Of a stretch of DNA of 14,564 bases, positions 1-7,240 are shown in pieces. The translations under genes and the position numbers were made by a program. The notes under the pieces are model-generated. The model ran no database searches. It saw nothing but the letters and a program-made list of their open reading frames with translations, and was not told where the DNA came from. How positions within the stretch are numbered: position 1 is the first letter of the stretch; each line of letters starts with the position of its first letter. Location of the stretch: positions 1 to 14,564 of the forward strand of contig DMFR01000181.1 in the NCBI GenBank assembly GCA_003450125.1, in the 5' to 3' direction. This DNA comes from Prolixibacteraceae bacterium (lineage in GTDB: Bacteria > Bacteroidota > Bacteroidia > Bacteroidales > Prolixibacteraceae).

Positions 1-97
1 CACCATGTACACACAAGCTACACAGAAACAGGCAATGTGAAGGCAAGCAAACACTTAGGACAAGAATGTTCTACACCTGGAATAGGAGTTAAGCAAT

Positions 98-1183
98 TTA
101 ATGTCTCCCCTCGTCCGATTTTATTTTTTGCCTGATATTAAGTGAGGCATCGGAGTATAGAAAATCCCGTGTTGAATCGGGAAGAAAATCAAGAACTTCG
201 TCCAATTTATCTTGCTTAATTGCATCGCGAACCTTCGAAGCACTGATGTAATCGGGTGAATTGTCAGCGCCTAAATGATTTGCTTTCCGGGTAACTTCGA
301 CTACTTCAACACCAAATGAAGGGAGAATGGTTTTCATGGCAAGGTTGTAAGCAGAAGTTGTGGGGCAGTATATCTCGGTTCCTACATACCGCTTTTTAAT
401 ACCCAGAACCGGCACCACATAATTGGCAAAAGTCCTCACATCCAGTTCTGCCTGCTTTTGCATCACATCACTGATGGTTTCATTTTTCAGAAAGTAGGCA
501 GGGAAGATGGTTCCTGAAACAATATACATTCCACCACGAACCATCACCACGTTCTTAAGGTGCGCAATTCCATTGCGGATCAATTCCCATCTTACCTGGA
601 ATGGAAATGCAGAAAGATCTTCCTCTACCACAAAAAGATAAACGATTTCATTTTCAGCAGCCGCCTTTTCGATCAGGAATTGATGCCCGTTGGTAAATGG
701 ATTGCAATTCATCACTATGGCAGCCACAGCAGAAGTCTTAACTGGAACTTTCAATGACTTCAGGTAATCCTGATAGGTGAATATCGATTCGAAACCAAAC
801 TCCAGAACGGTAAAAAGAGGGGGTGCCGATGCTATTTCTGTATACCCCAACCCAACAAAGCGGACAGAATTCTCGGGGCGTGTAAAAACAAAAGTATGCT
901 TGTAAATCTTTAAAAGCTTCTCCGTCATGTAAGTAACAATTAACGCAAAAGCAGTGGTATCGCGGAATTTAGGTGCAACGGCCACATATTTCAAAATGCG
1001 CCCAAGGTGTGATCCTGTTCCTACCAATTCACCCTTTAGATTATAGACAATCATGGAACATTCAACCTCCGAGGGTATAAACTCAAAGCCAAGACCCAAG
1101 AGAAAATCCTTCACCAGCTTCACATCGAAAGGATTGTCAAGATCAAGGGTCTCTTGTCTAAAATCGGTATCTTCAAAAGTCAT
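98..1183 (-). CDS. citC: [citrate (pro-3S)-lyase] ligase (acetate:SH-citrate lyase ligase)
   Basis: CitC activates citrate lyase by acetylating, with ATP and acetate, the thiol of the prosthetic group carried on CitD. At 361 aa it has the family's usual length. Residues about 1-130 form a GNAT-like N-terminal domain. Residues about 150-345 form the nucleotidyltransferase domain, with the nucleotide-binding NPFTNGH at 161-167 and ISASKVRD at 313-320 (the ISxSxVR signature). The ATG directly abuts the TAA of citXG with no gap, so translation is probably coupled. It is the last gene of the operon, whereas in the enterobacterial and lactic acid clusters I remember citC comes first. No obvious terminator follows it. 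The identification is secure from motifs and context. Confidence 0.95.
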   Translation of the reverse strand: MTFEDTDFRQETLDLDNPFDVKLVKDFLLGLGFEFIPSEVECSMIVYNLKGELVGTGSHLGRILKYVAVAPKFRDTTAFALIVTYMTEKLLKIYKHTFVFTRPENSVRFVGLGYTEIASAPPLFTVLEFGFESIFTYQDYLKSLKVPVKTSAVAAIVMNCNPFTNGHQFLIEKAAAENEIVYLFVVEEDLSAFPFQVRWELIRNGIAHLKNVVMVRGGMYIVSGTIFPAYFLKNETISDVMQKQAELDVRTFANYVVPVLGIKKRYVGTEIYCPTTSAYNLAMKTILPSFGVEVVEVTRKANHLGADNSPDYISASKVRDAIKQDKLDEVLDFLPDSTRDFLYSDASLNIRQKIKSDEGRH

Positions 1184-2527
1184 TTATTTTGAATAAATTG
1201 GTAAAAAAGGTTCATTCATCACTGACCATACAAAGATAGTCAATGCAAGCAGATCTGCAGAGCCACCGGGCGAAATATTTTCTTTTTGGCAATAGTCAAT
1301 TACTTCAGAATAAGTATGATCATTGTAATTTTCCAAAGCTGTTTTGCATAAACCCTGGAAATTAGACAATACATCCGGGCCTCCACGATAAAGTATATTG
1401 GTATCGGAATTGACAGACGCAATGGATAAAAAGCTTTTGTACAGTAAGTCATCATTTAGCTTACTGAATCCCTTCAACGGAGGCAATCCATGCTCAAAAA
1501 CAATTTGAAATCCACTTTCAGCCTCACCTCGTGCACCAGTGAAACCATAATTCAGGAAGATTTCCTCACCGTGGCTTTTCCGAGCTTGAAATGAATTGAT
1601 CATTTCATTTTTAACCATATCCTTACAAATCTCTTTGATGATGGAGCGAAAATATTCAATATCAAATTGATCACTTTCACTGAACAATCTGCCACATGCA
1701 AACATCGAAAGGCCCAATAGAAATATGATTCCCTTTTGGGTATTGACATTATGGGTGGCCTGGTGCATTGCAGATTCCATGCGCAGGCCAATATTGCGGA
1801 TAATGGGAAGTGCCTTTGAAAGATCGGTATCTTTGAAAGAGAAGCCTGCCTCGACCAATTCACCCATCCAGGGAGAGATAGCTGCAGAGGAATCAATAAA
1901 AGTTTGATAGTTCATGTCCCCATGGCTACCATTGCTGAATTTATCCACCAATCCAGGTTTAGGAGTAAGCGAAATCTCAGAGAGTAGCGCTTTTAATCCC
2001 AGGGAAGTAAGCTGTTTGATAATGATCGTTTTTCTTTGCTGAGAGCAATAACGGGCCATTTCTGAAAACATATACATTCTCAACTGTTCATGGTCGTGAG
2101 CCTTTTCTCGCCTGCATTCAATGGCTGGTCTTTCATGACAGAAAAAACACACCTTGGATTTACCCGATGAAACTGTATTTCCCAATTCATCATTCAGATC
2201 AACATCAATAAAACGGCCAAAGGGATGGGTAGTCTCAAACGCTTCACAAATCTGTTTAAGTTCAGCCAAAGTATTGATTCCCACAGAACAGGGGGCTATG
2301 TAAAAGTCACCTGCGGTATCACATCTTTCGATGGCATCGCTATAATGAATATCATTCAAATGAGCTTTCAAGAAGTATTTCAGATCGCTCAAACAAAAGT
2401 CAAAAAAAGTCTTTACCGTTGAATTGCTCTTTGGAAATCCAGGAACATTCAGGCTTAAGCTTACACAAGGAAGACCCTTCAGTGCCATTTGCTTTTTCAA
2501 AAAAGCCCTCTCTTCACGTGCTTCCAA
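1184..2527 (-). CDS. citXG: CitXG fusion: holo-citrate lyase synthase / triphosphoribosyl-dephospho-CoA synthase
   Basis: This bifunctional protein makes and installs the citrate lyase prosthetic group. The CitG half condenses ATP with dephospho-CoA to give triphosphoribosyl-dephospho-CoA, and the CitX half transfers it to the CitD serine. CitX occupies about residues 1-155, with FGRFIDVD at 103-110 and a cysteine pair in CFFCHERPAIECRR at 127-140. CitG occupies about 165-447, with SLTPKPGLVDKFSNG at 186-200, SHGDMNYQTF at 201-210, and SPGGSADLLALT near the C-terminus. Such fusions are known, for example in Haemophilus. The coordinates use a TTG start. The frame stays open further upstream to 2576, and the upstream codons read IEPLQSIL, which matches the usual CitX N-terminus before AREER. 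With AGGAGG at 2558-2563, a non-canonical ATC start at 2546-2548 is plausible. The function is secure; the start is uncertain. Confidence 0.93.
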   Translation of the reverse strand: MEAREERAFLKKQMALKGLPCVSLSLNVPGFPKSNSTVKTFFDFCLSDLKYFLKAHLNDIHYSDAIERCDTAGDFYIAPCSVGINTLAELKQICEAFETTHPFGRFIDVDLNDELGNTVSSGKSKVCFFCHERPAIECRREKAHDHEQLRMYMFSEMARYCSQQRKTIIIKQLTSLGLKALLSEISLTPKPGLVDKFSNGSHGDMNYQTFIDSSAAISPWMGELVEAGFSFKDTDLSKALPIIRNIGLRMESAMHQATHNVNTQKGIIFLLGLSMFACGRLFSESDQFDIEYFRSIIKEICKDMVKNEMINSFQARKSHGEEIFLNYGFTGARGEAESGFQIVFEHGLPPLKGFSKLNDDLLYKSFLSIASVNSDTNILYRGGPDVLSNFQGLCKTALENYNDHTYSEVIDYCQKENISPGGSADLLALTIFVWSVMNEPFLPIYSK

Positions 2528-2557
2528 TATTGACTGGAGTGGTTCGATTTGTTGTAT

Positions 2558-2563
2558 CCTCCT
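2558..2563 (-). promoter_or_regulatory. Perfect Shine-Dalgarno AGGAGG upstream of citXG
   Basis: The minus strand reads AAGGAGG here, an unusually strong ribosome-binding site for a Bacteroidetes-like genome. It lies about 30 nt from the TTG used as the conventional citXG start, too far to serve it. It lies 9 nt from an in-frame ATC (2546-2548), which is good spacing. It therefore argues for a start upstream of the TTG. Confidence 0.55.
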
Positions 2564-2585
2564 TAATTGATTATTTTATATCCTC

Positions 2586-2639
2586 TTATGCTGCAAGCCT
2601 TCTCCTTTTCTCCCTTTCTCCCTTTCTCCCTTTCTCCAT
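2586..2639 (-). repeat. 8-bp purine-rich tandem repeat between citF and citXG
   Basis: On the plus strand TTTCTCCC occurs as three perfect consecutive copies at 2607-2630. These are flanked by near copies at 2599-2606 and 2631-2638, giving about five units. In the cit transcript this is a GGGAGAAA polypurine tract beginning a few bases after the citF stop. The span given also contains a 17-codon minus-strand reading frame, from an ATG at 2637-2639 to a TAA at 2586-2588, encoding a very basic peptide (MEKGRKGEREKRRRLAA). Because the unit is 8 bp, a change in copy number would shift this small frame. The tract is not part of either flanking enzyme, and I do not claim that the peptide is made. 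Confidence 0.8.
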
Positions 2640-2643
2640 GCCC

Positions 2644-4197
2644 CTACTCCTTCAGTTGACGGATCACATCAATAATGGTCCCATCGCGGTATTCCACAAT
2701 CCCTACGATCTTGTCCGTATATTCAAGTGGAGCAGGAATCCCGGTTATCTGGTCTACTTCAATTTCAAGGTCATGGATTTCTTTGATATTCAATCCTGCC
2801 CTGCGAAGGTTTTCTTCCAGTTCCTTAAAGGCCGGATTCACGCATATTCCGCGTTCTGTGACCAATACATGCACTGTTTCTCCTGGGGTGACTATTGTAT
2901 GTACCCTCTTCTTAATAATGGGAATACGGCCCCTAAATGAGGGACAAACCACTACGGTAAGCTTTGCCCCCGATGCAGTATCGGAATGGCCTCCCGACGC
3001 CCCACGGATTTTACCTTCAGAACCAGTAATTACATTGACATTAAAATCAACATCAATCTCAAGAGCTCCAAGTACGACCACATCTATTTTATTGGTAATA
3101 CACCCACAATTAAAAGGATTGGCATAAAGTGCCGCCGGAATCTCAATGTGCCTGCGGTTATTCAGCAATGAATTACTTACCACTGCATCGAAGGATTGTA
3201 CATCAAAAATAGTTTCAAACAACCCTTCATTCAGCATGTCCACACAATAGGAGGTAATGCCGCCAAGCATAAAACTGCCCTTTAATCCTTTGGTCTTCAT
3301 CTTTTCACGGATGAATTTAGCCACTGCCAGCGATGCCCCTCCCGCCCCTACCTGAAAGGCGAATCCGGGAACAAAGAATCCGGAGTGTTCAATCACATCA
3401 GCTGCCAGTTTTGCAATACGAAGATCCATGGGCGAATTGGTGATACGCGTTGTACCTGTTGCAATTTTGGAAGCATCTCCTATCGAATCCACCAATACCA
3501 CATGGTCTATAAAGTTTTGGGAGATAGAAAGCGGAATGCATGGAAAATCCACCAGATTATCTGTCACCACGATCACTTGCTTGGCATAGCGGGCATCAAT
3601 AACAGCGTAACCGATTGAACCAAAAGCCGACTTCCCATGTGAACCTGTAGCATTTCCTTCACAGTCAGCAGCAGAAGCAGGAATGACTGCCAGATCAATC
3701 TGTATTTTGCCTGTATGGATGCTGCGCACCCTTCCCCCATGAGAATGGATCACTACAGGAGTGTCGAGTACTCCCATTGCAATGGCTTGTCCCAACTGGC
3801 TGCGGATACCGGATGAAAAGATGCGGGTGACCGTTCCATCTTTCAAATAAGGAAGAATCGGGTCATGGCATTCATTCAGTGAGGAGGAAGCCAAAGTAAT
3901 TTCCCGGATTCCCATGTTGTGCAATATCGTAAGGGTCTGAACCAGCAGGATATCTCCGTTTCTAAGGTGATGGTGAAACGAAACAGTCATTCCATTGTGT
4001 GGATTGCTTCGTATAATGGCCTCTTCAAGTGTCTTACAAAGCTTACTCTGATGAGGCAGATAGGCTTTATTGGGAGCCGGAATGGTAGGTTCATCCATCC
4101 ATCCCTTACGCAATTTGGTGAGCGCTCCCTGATAAGGTTCCAATTTTCCGATTCCCTCGATGTATTCAGGAATTTCTCTCCCTAAACTATTTAACAT
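2644..4197 (-). CDS. citF: Citrate lyase alpha subunit (citrate:acetyl-ACP transferase)
   Basis: CitF exchanges the acetyl group on the ACP prosthetic arm for citrate, forming citryl-ACP, which CitE then cleaves. At 517 aa it is close to the usual size of about 510. Family segments visible include TVSFHHHLRNGD at 71-82, HSHGGRVRSIHTG at 151-163, GNATGSHGKSAFGSIGYA at 181-198, and the glycine-rich FQVGAGGAS and GASGGHSDTASGAK stretches in the second half. These are typical of the CoA-transferase fold. The ATG at 4195-4197 gives the expected N-terminus. It follows citE after about 64 nt and precedes citXG by about 116 nt, the longest gap in the operon, occupied by a purine tandem repeat. No key segment seems to be missing. 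Confidence 0.95.
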   Translation of the reverse strand: MLNSLGREIPEYIEGIGKLEPYQGALTKLRKGWMDEPTIPAPNKAYLPHQSKLCKTLEEAIIRSNPHNGMTVSFHHHLRNGDILLVQTLTILHNMGIREITLASSSLNECHDPILPYLKDGTVTRIFSSGIRSQLGQAIAMGVLDTPVVIHSHGGRVRSIHTGKIQIDLAVIPASAADCEGNATGSHGKSAFGSIGYAVIDARYAKQVIVVTDNLVDFPCIPLSISQNFIDHVVLVDSIGDASKIATGTTRITNSPMDLRIAKLAADVIEHSGFFVPGFAFQVGAGGASLAVAKFIREKMKTKGLKGSFMLGGITSYCVDMLNEGLFETIFDVQSFDAVVSNSLLNNRRHIEIPAALYANPFNCGCITNKIDVVVLGALEIDVDFNVNVITGSEGKIRGASGGHSDTASGAKLTVVVCPSFRGRIPIIKKRVHTIVTPGETVHVLVTERGICVNPAFKELEENLRRAGLNIKEIHDLEIEVDQITGIPAPLEYTDKIVGIVEYRDGTIIDVIRQLKE

Positions 4198-4261
4198 TGT
4201 GGTGATATTTTAATGTTTTATACAATTGTAAGCCTTGTTGGTGACTACGATCCCTTTACTT

Positions 4262-5143
4262 CTAGCTTACCGTTATTTTAGCAAGCCTTAAAAGATATTC
4301 AGCCCTGGCAACAATAGGGGCATCAATCATTTTTCCTTCTATGGCAAAAACACCAATACCGGCAGCACTATTGGCCCTGAACTCCTTGACAATGCGGTAG
4401 GCTTTGCGAATCTCCTCTTCTGTTGGGGTATAAACCTCGTGAATGATATCGATCTGCCGGGGATTAATCACCGCTTTGCCTGTGAAGCCGATCTTCTTGG
4501 CATATTCAGTTTCCTTCCGCAAACCCTCTTCGTCGTTTACATCCGGAAAAACAGTATCTATGACATCGATATGGCTGGCCTTTGCGGCCATTACAATGCG
4601 TTTTCGTGCAAAATCAATCCCTGCACCATCTGAGGTATAGATAATGTTCATATCGGCCGTCAAATCCTGTCCCCCGATGGTAATTGCATCCACGCGACTG
4701 AACTTACTGGCTATATTAAATACATTTTGAACACCCATAGCCGTTTCGATCATCGCATGAAGGGTCATCCTATTGTGCGGCAGGCCGTGACGGTCTTCTA
4801 TCTTTTCAATGATGGCTAAAAGATCAGCCACCTCTTCAGGGGATTCTGTTTTGGGATAACGGATGGCTGAAGGCTGGAGAGGAACTATCTCTTCCAGATC
4901 AGCTAAGCCAAAAGGAGTGCTTAAGTGATTGACCCTTACACAAACCTCGGCATCGTAAAAATTGGTCACTTTGATCATATTTCTGACCAAGGCCCGGGCA
5001 GCATCTTTCTGATTCAGGGCAACGGCATCTTCCAGATCAAGTAAGATACTGTCGGCGCCATAAACTCCACCCTGCTGTATCATTGCCGGATTATTACCCG
5101 GAATATAGAGCATCGTTCTGCGGTTTCTAAAGTTTTTCATCAT
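4262..5143 (-). CDS. citE: Citrate lyase beta subunit (citryl-ACP lyase)
   Basis: CitE cleaves citryl-ACP into oxaloacetate and acetyl-ACP. It is a 293-aa HpcH/HpaI aldolase-superfamily TIM barrel of normal length. Visible motifs are LYIPGNNP at 12-19, LDLEDAV at 35-41, RVN at 70-72, PKTES at 97-101, MIETAMG at 131-137 and GGQDLTADM at 157-165. The conserved E133 and D160 are the expected metal ligands, by analogy with the family. Two consecutive ATG codons (5141-5143 and 5138-5140) are possible starts. The first lies 5 nt beyond the citD stop, so coupling to citD is likely. Free-standing CitE-like proteins also exist, but immediate linkage to citD and citF makes true citrate lyase function clear here. 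Confidence 0.95.
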   Translation of the reverse strand: MMKNFRNRRTMLYIPGNNPAMIQQGGVYGADSILLDLEDAVALNQKDAARALVRNMIKVTNFYDAEVCVRVNHLSTPFGLADLEEIVPLQPSAIRYPKTESPEEVADLLAIIEKIEDRHGLPHNRMTLHAMIETAMGVQNVFNIASKFSRVDAITIGGQDLTADMNIIYTSDGAGIDFARKRIVMAAKASHIDVIDTVFPDVNDEEGLRKETEYAKKIGFTGKAVINPRQIDIIHEVYTPTEEEIRKAYRIVKEFRANSAAGIGVFAIEGKMIDAPIVARAEYLLRLAKITVS

Positions 5144-5148
5144 GACTT

Positions 5149-5439
5149 TTATTTCAAGGTACCTTCCTGTAGGTCAAGCGAACGTTTAATGGCCGTTTCC
5201 AACCGGGCTTTAATGGTTGGCTCAAGGGCCCCCTTATCCTTTGCAATCAGATGAATGTCAGTTAACTCGTATTGATCAAGCATTTCAACGACAATGCGGT
5301 TGAAACTGGCACCAAACTGATGCATTACGGAGGAAGATATTTCTATTTTCCTGCCTGAGTTTTCGGGTAAGGGTTCAATCAGAACAATGACATCGCTCGA
5401 CTCAAAAGTTCCTGATTGGGCGGCTATTTTTGGTTTCAT
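5149..5439 (-). CDS. citD: Citrate lyase gamma subunit (acyl carrier protein)
   Basis: CitD is the 96-aa acyl carrier protein of citrate lyase. It carries the phosphoribosyl-dephospho-CoA arm on which acetyl and citryl groups are handled. The N-terminal GTFESSD matches the family GTLESGD attachment motif, and Ser14 aligns with the modified serine of the enterobacterial protein. The later segments ISSSVMHQFG and DKGALEPTIKARLETAI are also typical, the latter matching the conserved DKGAL...ARLE block. It is the first gene of the operon, with a leader of about 95 nt upstream. Its size, motif and position next to citE leave little doubt. Confidence 0.95.
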   Translation of the reverse strand: MKPKIAAQSGTFESSDVIVLIEPLPENSGRKIEISSSVMHQFGASFNRIVVEMLDQYELTDIHLIAKDKGALEPTIKARLETAIKRSLDLQEGTLK

Positions 5440-5540
5440 AAAGTTATATTTACTGATTTACGGAATAATAATTTCCTTATAAGCCTTTCTACATCAATGA
5501 GAAGCTTAGTTTTAGGACCGTTTACACACCAATATTTTCA

Positions 5541-5548
5541 CAAAAGTA
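5541..5548 (-). promoter_or_regulatory. Candidate cit operon promoter, -7 box TACTTTTG
   Basis: The minus strand reads TACTTTTG, a perfect match to the Bacteroidetes -7 consensus TAnnTTTG. Transcription would begin near 5535 and give a leader of about 95 nt before citD. No TTTG-like -33 box is visible at the usual 19-21 bp upstream. That position is instead occupied by a perfect palindrome, which suggests regulator-dependent transcription. The assignment rests on consensus match only. Confidence 0.5.
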
Positions 5549-5559
5549 GGACTTTAATT

Positions 5560-5575
5560 TATCAGAATCCTGATA
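5560..5575. promoter_or_regulatory. Palindromic candidate operator for the cit operon
   Basis: TATCAGAATCCTGATA is a perfect 6-bp inverted repeat around a 4-bp spacer. It sits 11 bp upstream of the candidate cit -7 box, over the position expected for the -33 element. Size and symmetry suit a dimeric helix-turn-helix regulator. The half-site is not the classical TTGAT of FNR or the TGTGA of CRP, so I do not name a regulator. Confidence 0.4.
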
Positions 5576-5617
5576 TATCACAGATTATTTAGAAAGATTG
5601 AAAGACTTTATAACAAG

Positions 5618-5680
5618 AAATAGAACGCGGATAAAATATGATTTAGTGGATTAAAAACTGTGTAGATCCGCATTCTATTT
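5618..5680. repeat. Long imperfect inverted repeat between cit and yaaA
   Basis: AAATAGAACGCGGAT (5618-5632) is repeated in inverted orientation as ATCCGCATTCTATTT (5666-5680), with one mismatch in 15 bp. The 33-bp loop itself contains GGATT/GATTT-like steps (TGATTTAG, TGGATTAAAA). This resembles a degraded copy of the ACGGATT-type intergenic repeats I remember from Bacteroidetes genomes; that comparison is from memory. It lies in the divergent region between the cit and yaaA promoters and is not an obvious terminator for either gene. Confidence 0.65.
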
Positions 5681-5748
5681 TTCTTTCTCTAGCCATTAAT
5701 AAATACAATATTATTTAGGCTCCATTCCTTAATGCAACTTTGATTTCC

Positions 5749-5756
5749 TATTTTTG
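5749..5756 (+). promoter_or_regulatory. Candidate yaaA promoter, -7 box TATTTTTG
   Basis: TATTTTTG is a perfect TAnnTTTG match located 28 bp before the yaaA ATG, giving a leader of roughly 20 nt. A clear -33 TTTG at the right spacing is not visible. The only nearby TTTG (5739-5742) is too close. Confidence 0.45.
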
Positions 5757-5784
5757 TTTCATTCAATAAATATACTAAAAGCTC

Positions 5785-6549
5785 ATGATCATTTTACTCT
5801 CCCCTGCAAAAACACTTTACGACCACTCCCCTGTTCAATTGGAGAAATATACCGAATCGCAGTTTATGCCCGAGGCTAAAAAGATTATTGCAGTGATGAA
5901 AAAGAAAAAGCCTGCTCAGTTGGCACAATTGTTGGACATTTCCTTTAAACTGGCTGAGTTGAATTTCCACCGGTTCCAGGCCTGGGAACCACCTTTCAAT
6001 CTGGATAATTCATGGCAGTCCATATTGATGTTCAACGGTGATGTCTATCAGGGCCTGAAAGCAGAAACTTTTTCAGATTCTCAATTCGAGACAGCCCAGC
6101 AAAACATACGCATTCTTTCAGGAGTTTATGGTCTGTTGAAACCGCTTGACCTGATCCAGCCATACCGCTTGGAAATGGGCATCCCCATCAGCATTGCCGG
6201 GAAAAAGAACCTTTATGAATTCTGGAGAACAAAAATTACCACTCTTCTGAAAACAGAATTGGCTCAAAGTGATCAAAACACATTGATTAACCTGGCCTCT
6301 AAAGAGTATTTCAGTGCTATAGACACCAAAAAACTGAAAACCCGTATTATTACTCCCTCTTTTAAAGAACTCAAAGGCGGCCAATACCAAATGGTATCCT
6401 TTTTCGCCAAAAGGGCACGTGGATTGATGAGCCGGTTTATTGTCCTCAATAACATCACCAATCCTGAGGATATTAAAGCTTTTGACATGGAGGGCTATTA
6501 TTTCAACAATCAACTCTCGAAAGAAAATGATTGGGTGTTTACCCGGTAA
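5785..6549 (+). CDS. yaaA: Peroxide stress protein YaaA (DUF328/UPF0246 family)
   Basis: YaaA proteins help cells survive hydrogen peroxide by limiting free intracellular iron, and the fold has been reported to bind DNA. The 254-aa length is typical. The family signature is clear: MIILLSPAKTL at the N-terminus, FNGDVYQGL at 83-91, LSGVYGLLKPLDLIQPYRLE at 111-130 with MG following, and NLASKEYF at 169-176. The protein is cytosolic, with no signal peptide or membrane segment. The ATG begins the conserved block exactly, so the start is firm. It appears monocistronic: it is divergent from the cit operon and followed by about 690 bp without a gene. The family assignment is secure; the physiological role is by analogy with Escherichia coli. 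Confidence 0.95.
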   Translation: MIILLSPAKTLYDHSPVQLEKYTESQFMPEAKKIIAVMKKKKPAQLAQLLDISFKLAELNFHRFQAWEPPFNLDNSWQSILMFNGDVYQGLKAETFSDSQFETAQQNIRILSGVYGLLKPLDLIQPYRLEMGIPISIAGKKNLYEFWRTKITTLLKTELAQSDQNTLINLASKEYFSAIDTKKLKTRIITPSFKELKGGQYQMVSFFAKRARGLMSRFIVLNNITNPEDIKAFDMEGYYFNNQLSKENDWVFTR

Positions 6550-7240
6550 CCCCAATCATTATTTACTATTTAAATAATTTACTATTTACAATTTGGCCTG
6601 TTGCATAGATTTAGCCTTGGGGAGGCCAACTAATCATACAATATATCGTTTCAATCCTATCGTATGTCAGTTTAAATGACTCTCCGGGCACTGATATGTT
6701 CTGTATATTATAATCGGCTCATGGAGTTCTCCTATTCTCACCTGTTTTTAGTGTTGAAATAGTTTTACTATTTGAGTACTTTCTGTGTACTTTCTGTGCA
6801 TTTACTGTGTATTTATTCATAGAAAATACACTTAAAATACATAAATATATCTCCATTACCTATTGTCAAACCATAGTTGTTATGGGACGAATCAAAAATA
6901 CAATAAAAGCAATGGATTAGGACGGTCAAGATTATTCAAAGAGTATCAGTTTGGAAGTGGAAAAGAATTTATTCCTTAGTTACCAATTATCTCTAATTCC
7001 TTTATTAATCAAACAAGACATATATATTGTAAATTTAGGACTAACCTGTCACCTAATACTCAATAATTGGGACTTGAATTTCAATCCTATAGAATATTTT
7101 AAAATTTAAAATCCTTTCAAACTGAAAAAAATCATAGAACTCAGGGGAGAATGCGCTATCTTTAAAGTTTTGTTTGTGCGTCAAGTGCAAATAGAAAATC
7201 GAATGTAGAAAATAGATTCAAATTCATAAAATTCATAAAA
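6550..7240. other. AT-rich intergenic region without a convincing gene
   Basis: About 690 bp between yaaA and the helicase gene. I see no tRNA, no strong terminator and no recognisable gene. It contains three 11-bp near-repeats around 6777-6809 and an 8-bp inverted repeat GTGTATTT/AAATACAC (6807-6814 and 6824-6831). A plus-strand reading frame runs from an ATG at 6882 to a TAA ending at 7109, broken by one TAG at 6918-6920. TATCTTTA at 7157-7164 differs by one base from the TAnnTTTG -7 consensus and could be a weak promoter for the helicase gene. Confidence 0.6.
6777..6809. repeat. Three 11-bp direct near-repeats downstream of yaaA
   Basis: TACTTTCTGTG occurs twice without a gap (6777-6787, 6788-6798) and is followed by a degenerate third copy, CATTTACTGTG (6799-6809). 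The third copy runs into the left arm of a GTGTATTT/AAATACAC inverted repeat. No function can be assigned. Confidence 0.7.

Noticed and set aside
1..97. Terminator or further gene downstream of citC
   Set aside because: No clear hairpin plus T-run and no coding pattern could be supported in this short edge segment.
2540..2555. tRNA T-arm-like GGTTCGATT
   Set aside because: No acceptor stem, anticodon arm or matching partner sequence surrounds it, and it lies at the start of the citXG frame.
2419..3127. Overlapping plus-strand open frames (up to 173 codons) antisense to citF and citXG
   Set aside because: They lie opposite strongly conserved citrate lyase genes and show no recognisable protein features; they are by-products of the coding frame on the other strand.
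5560..5575. FNR or CRP box
   Set aside because: The palindrome half-site TATCAG differs from both TTGAT and TGTGA; kept only as an unassigned operator candidate.
6118..6555. Minus-strand 145-codon frame opposite yaaA
   Set aside because: Fully antisense to a conserved gene, with no family features.
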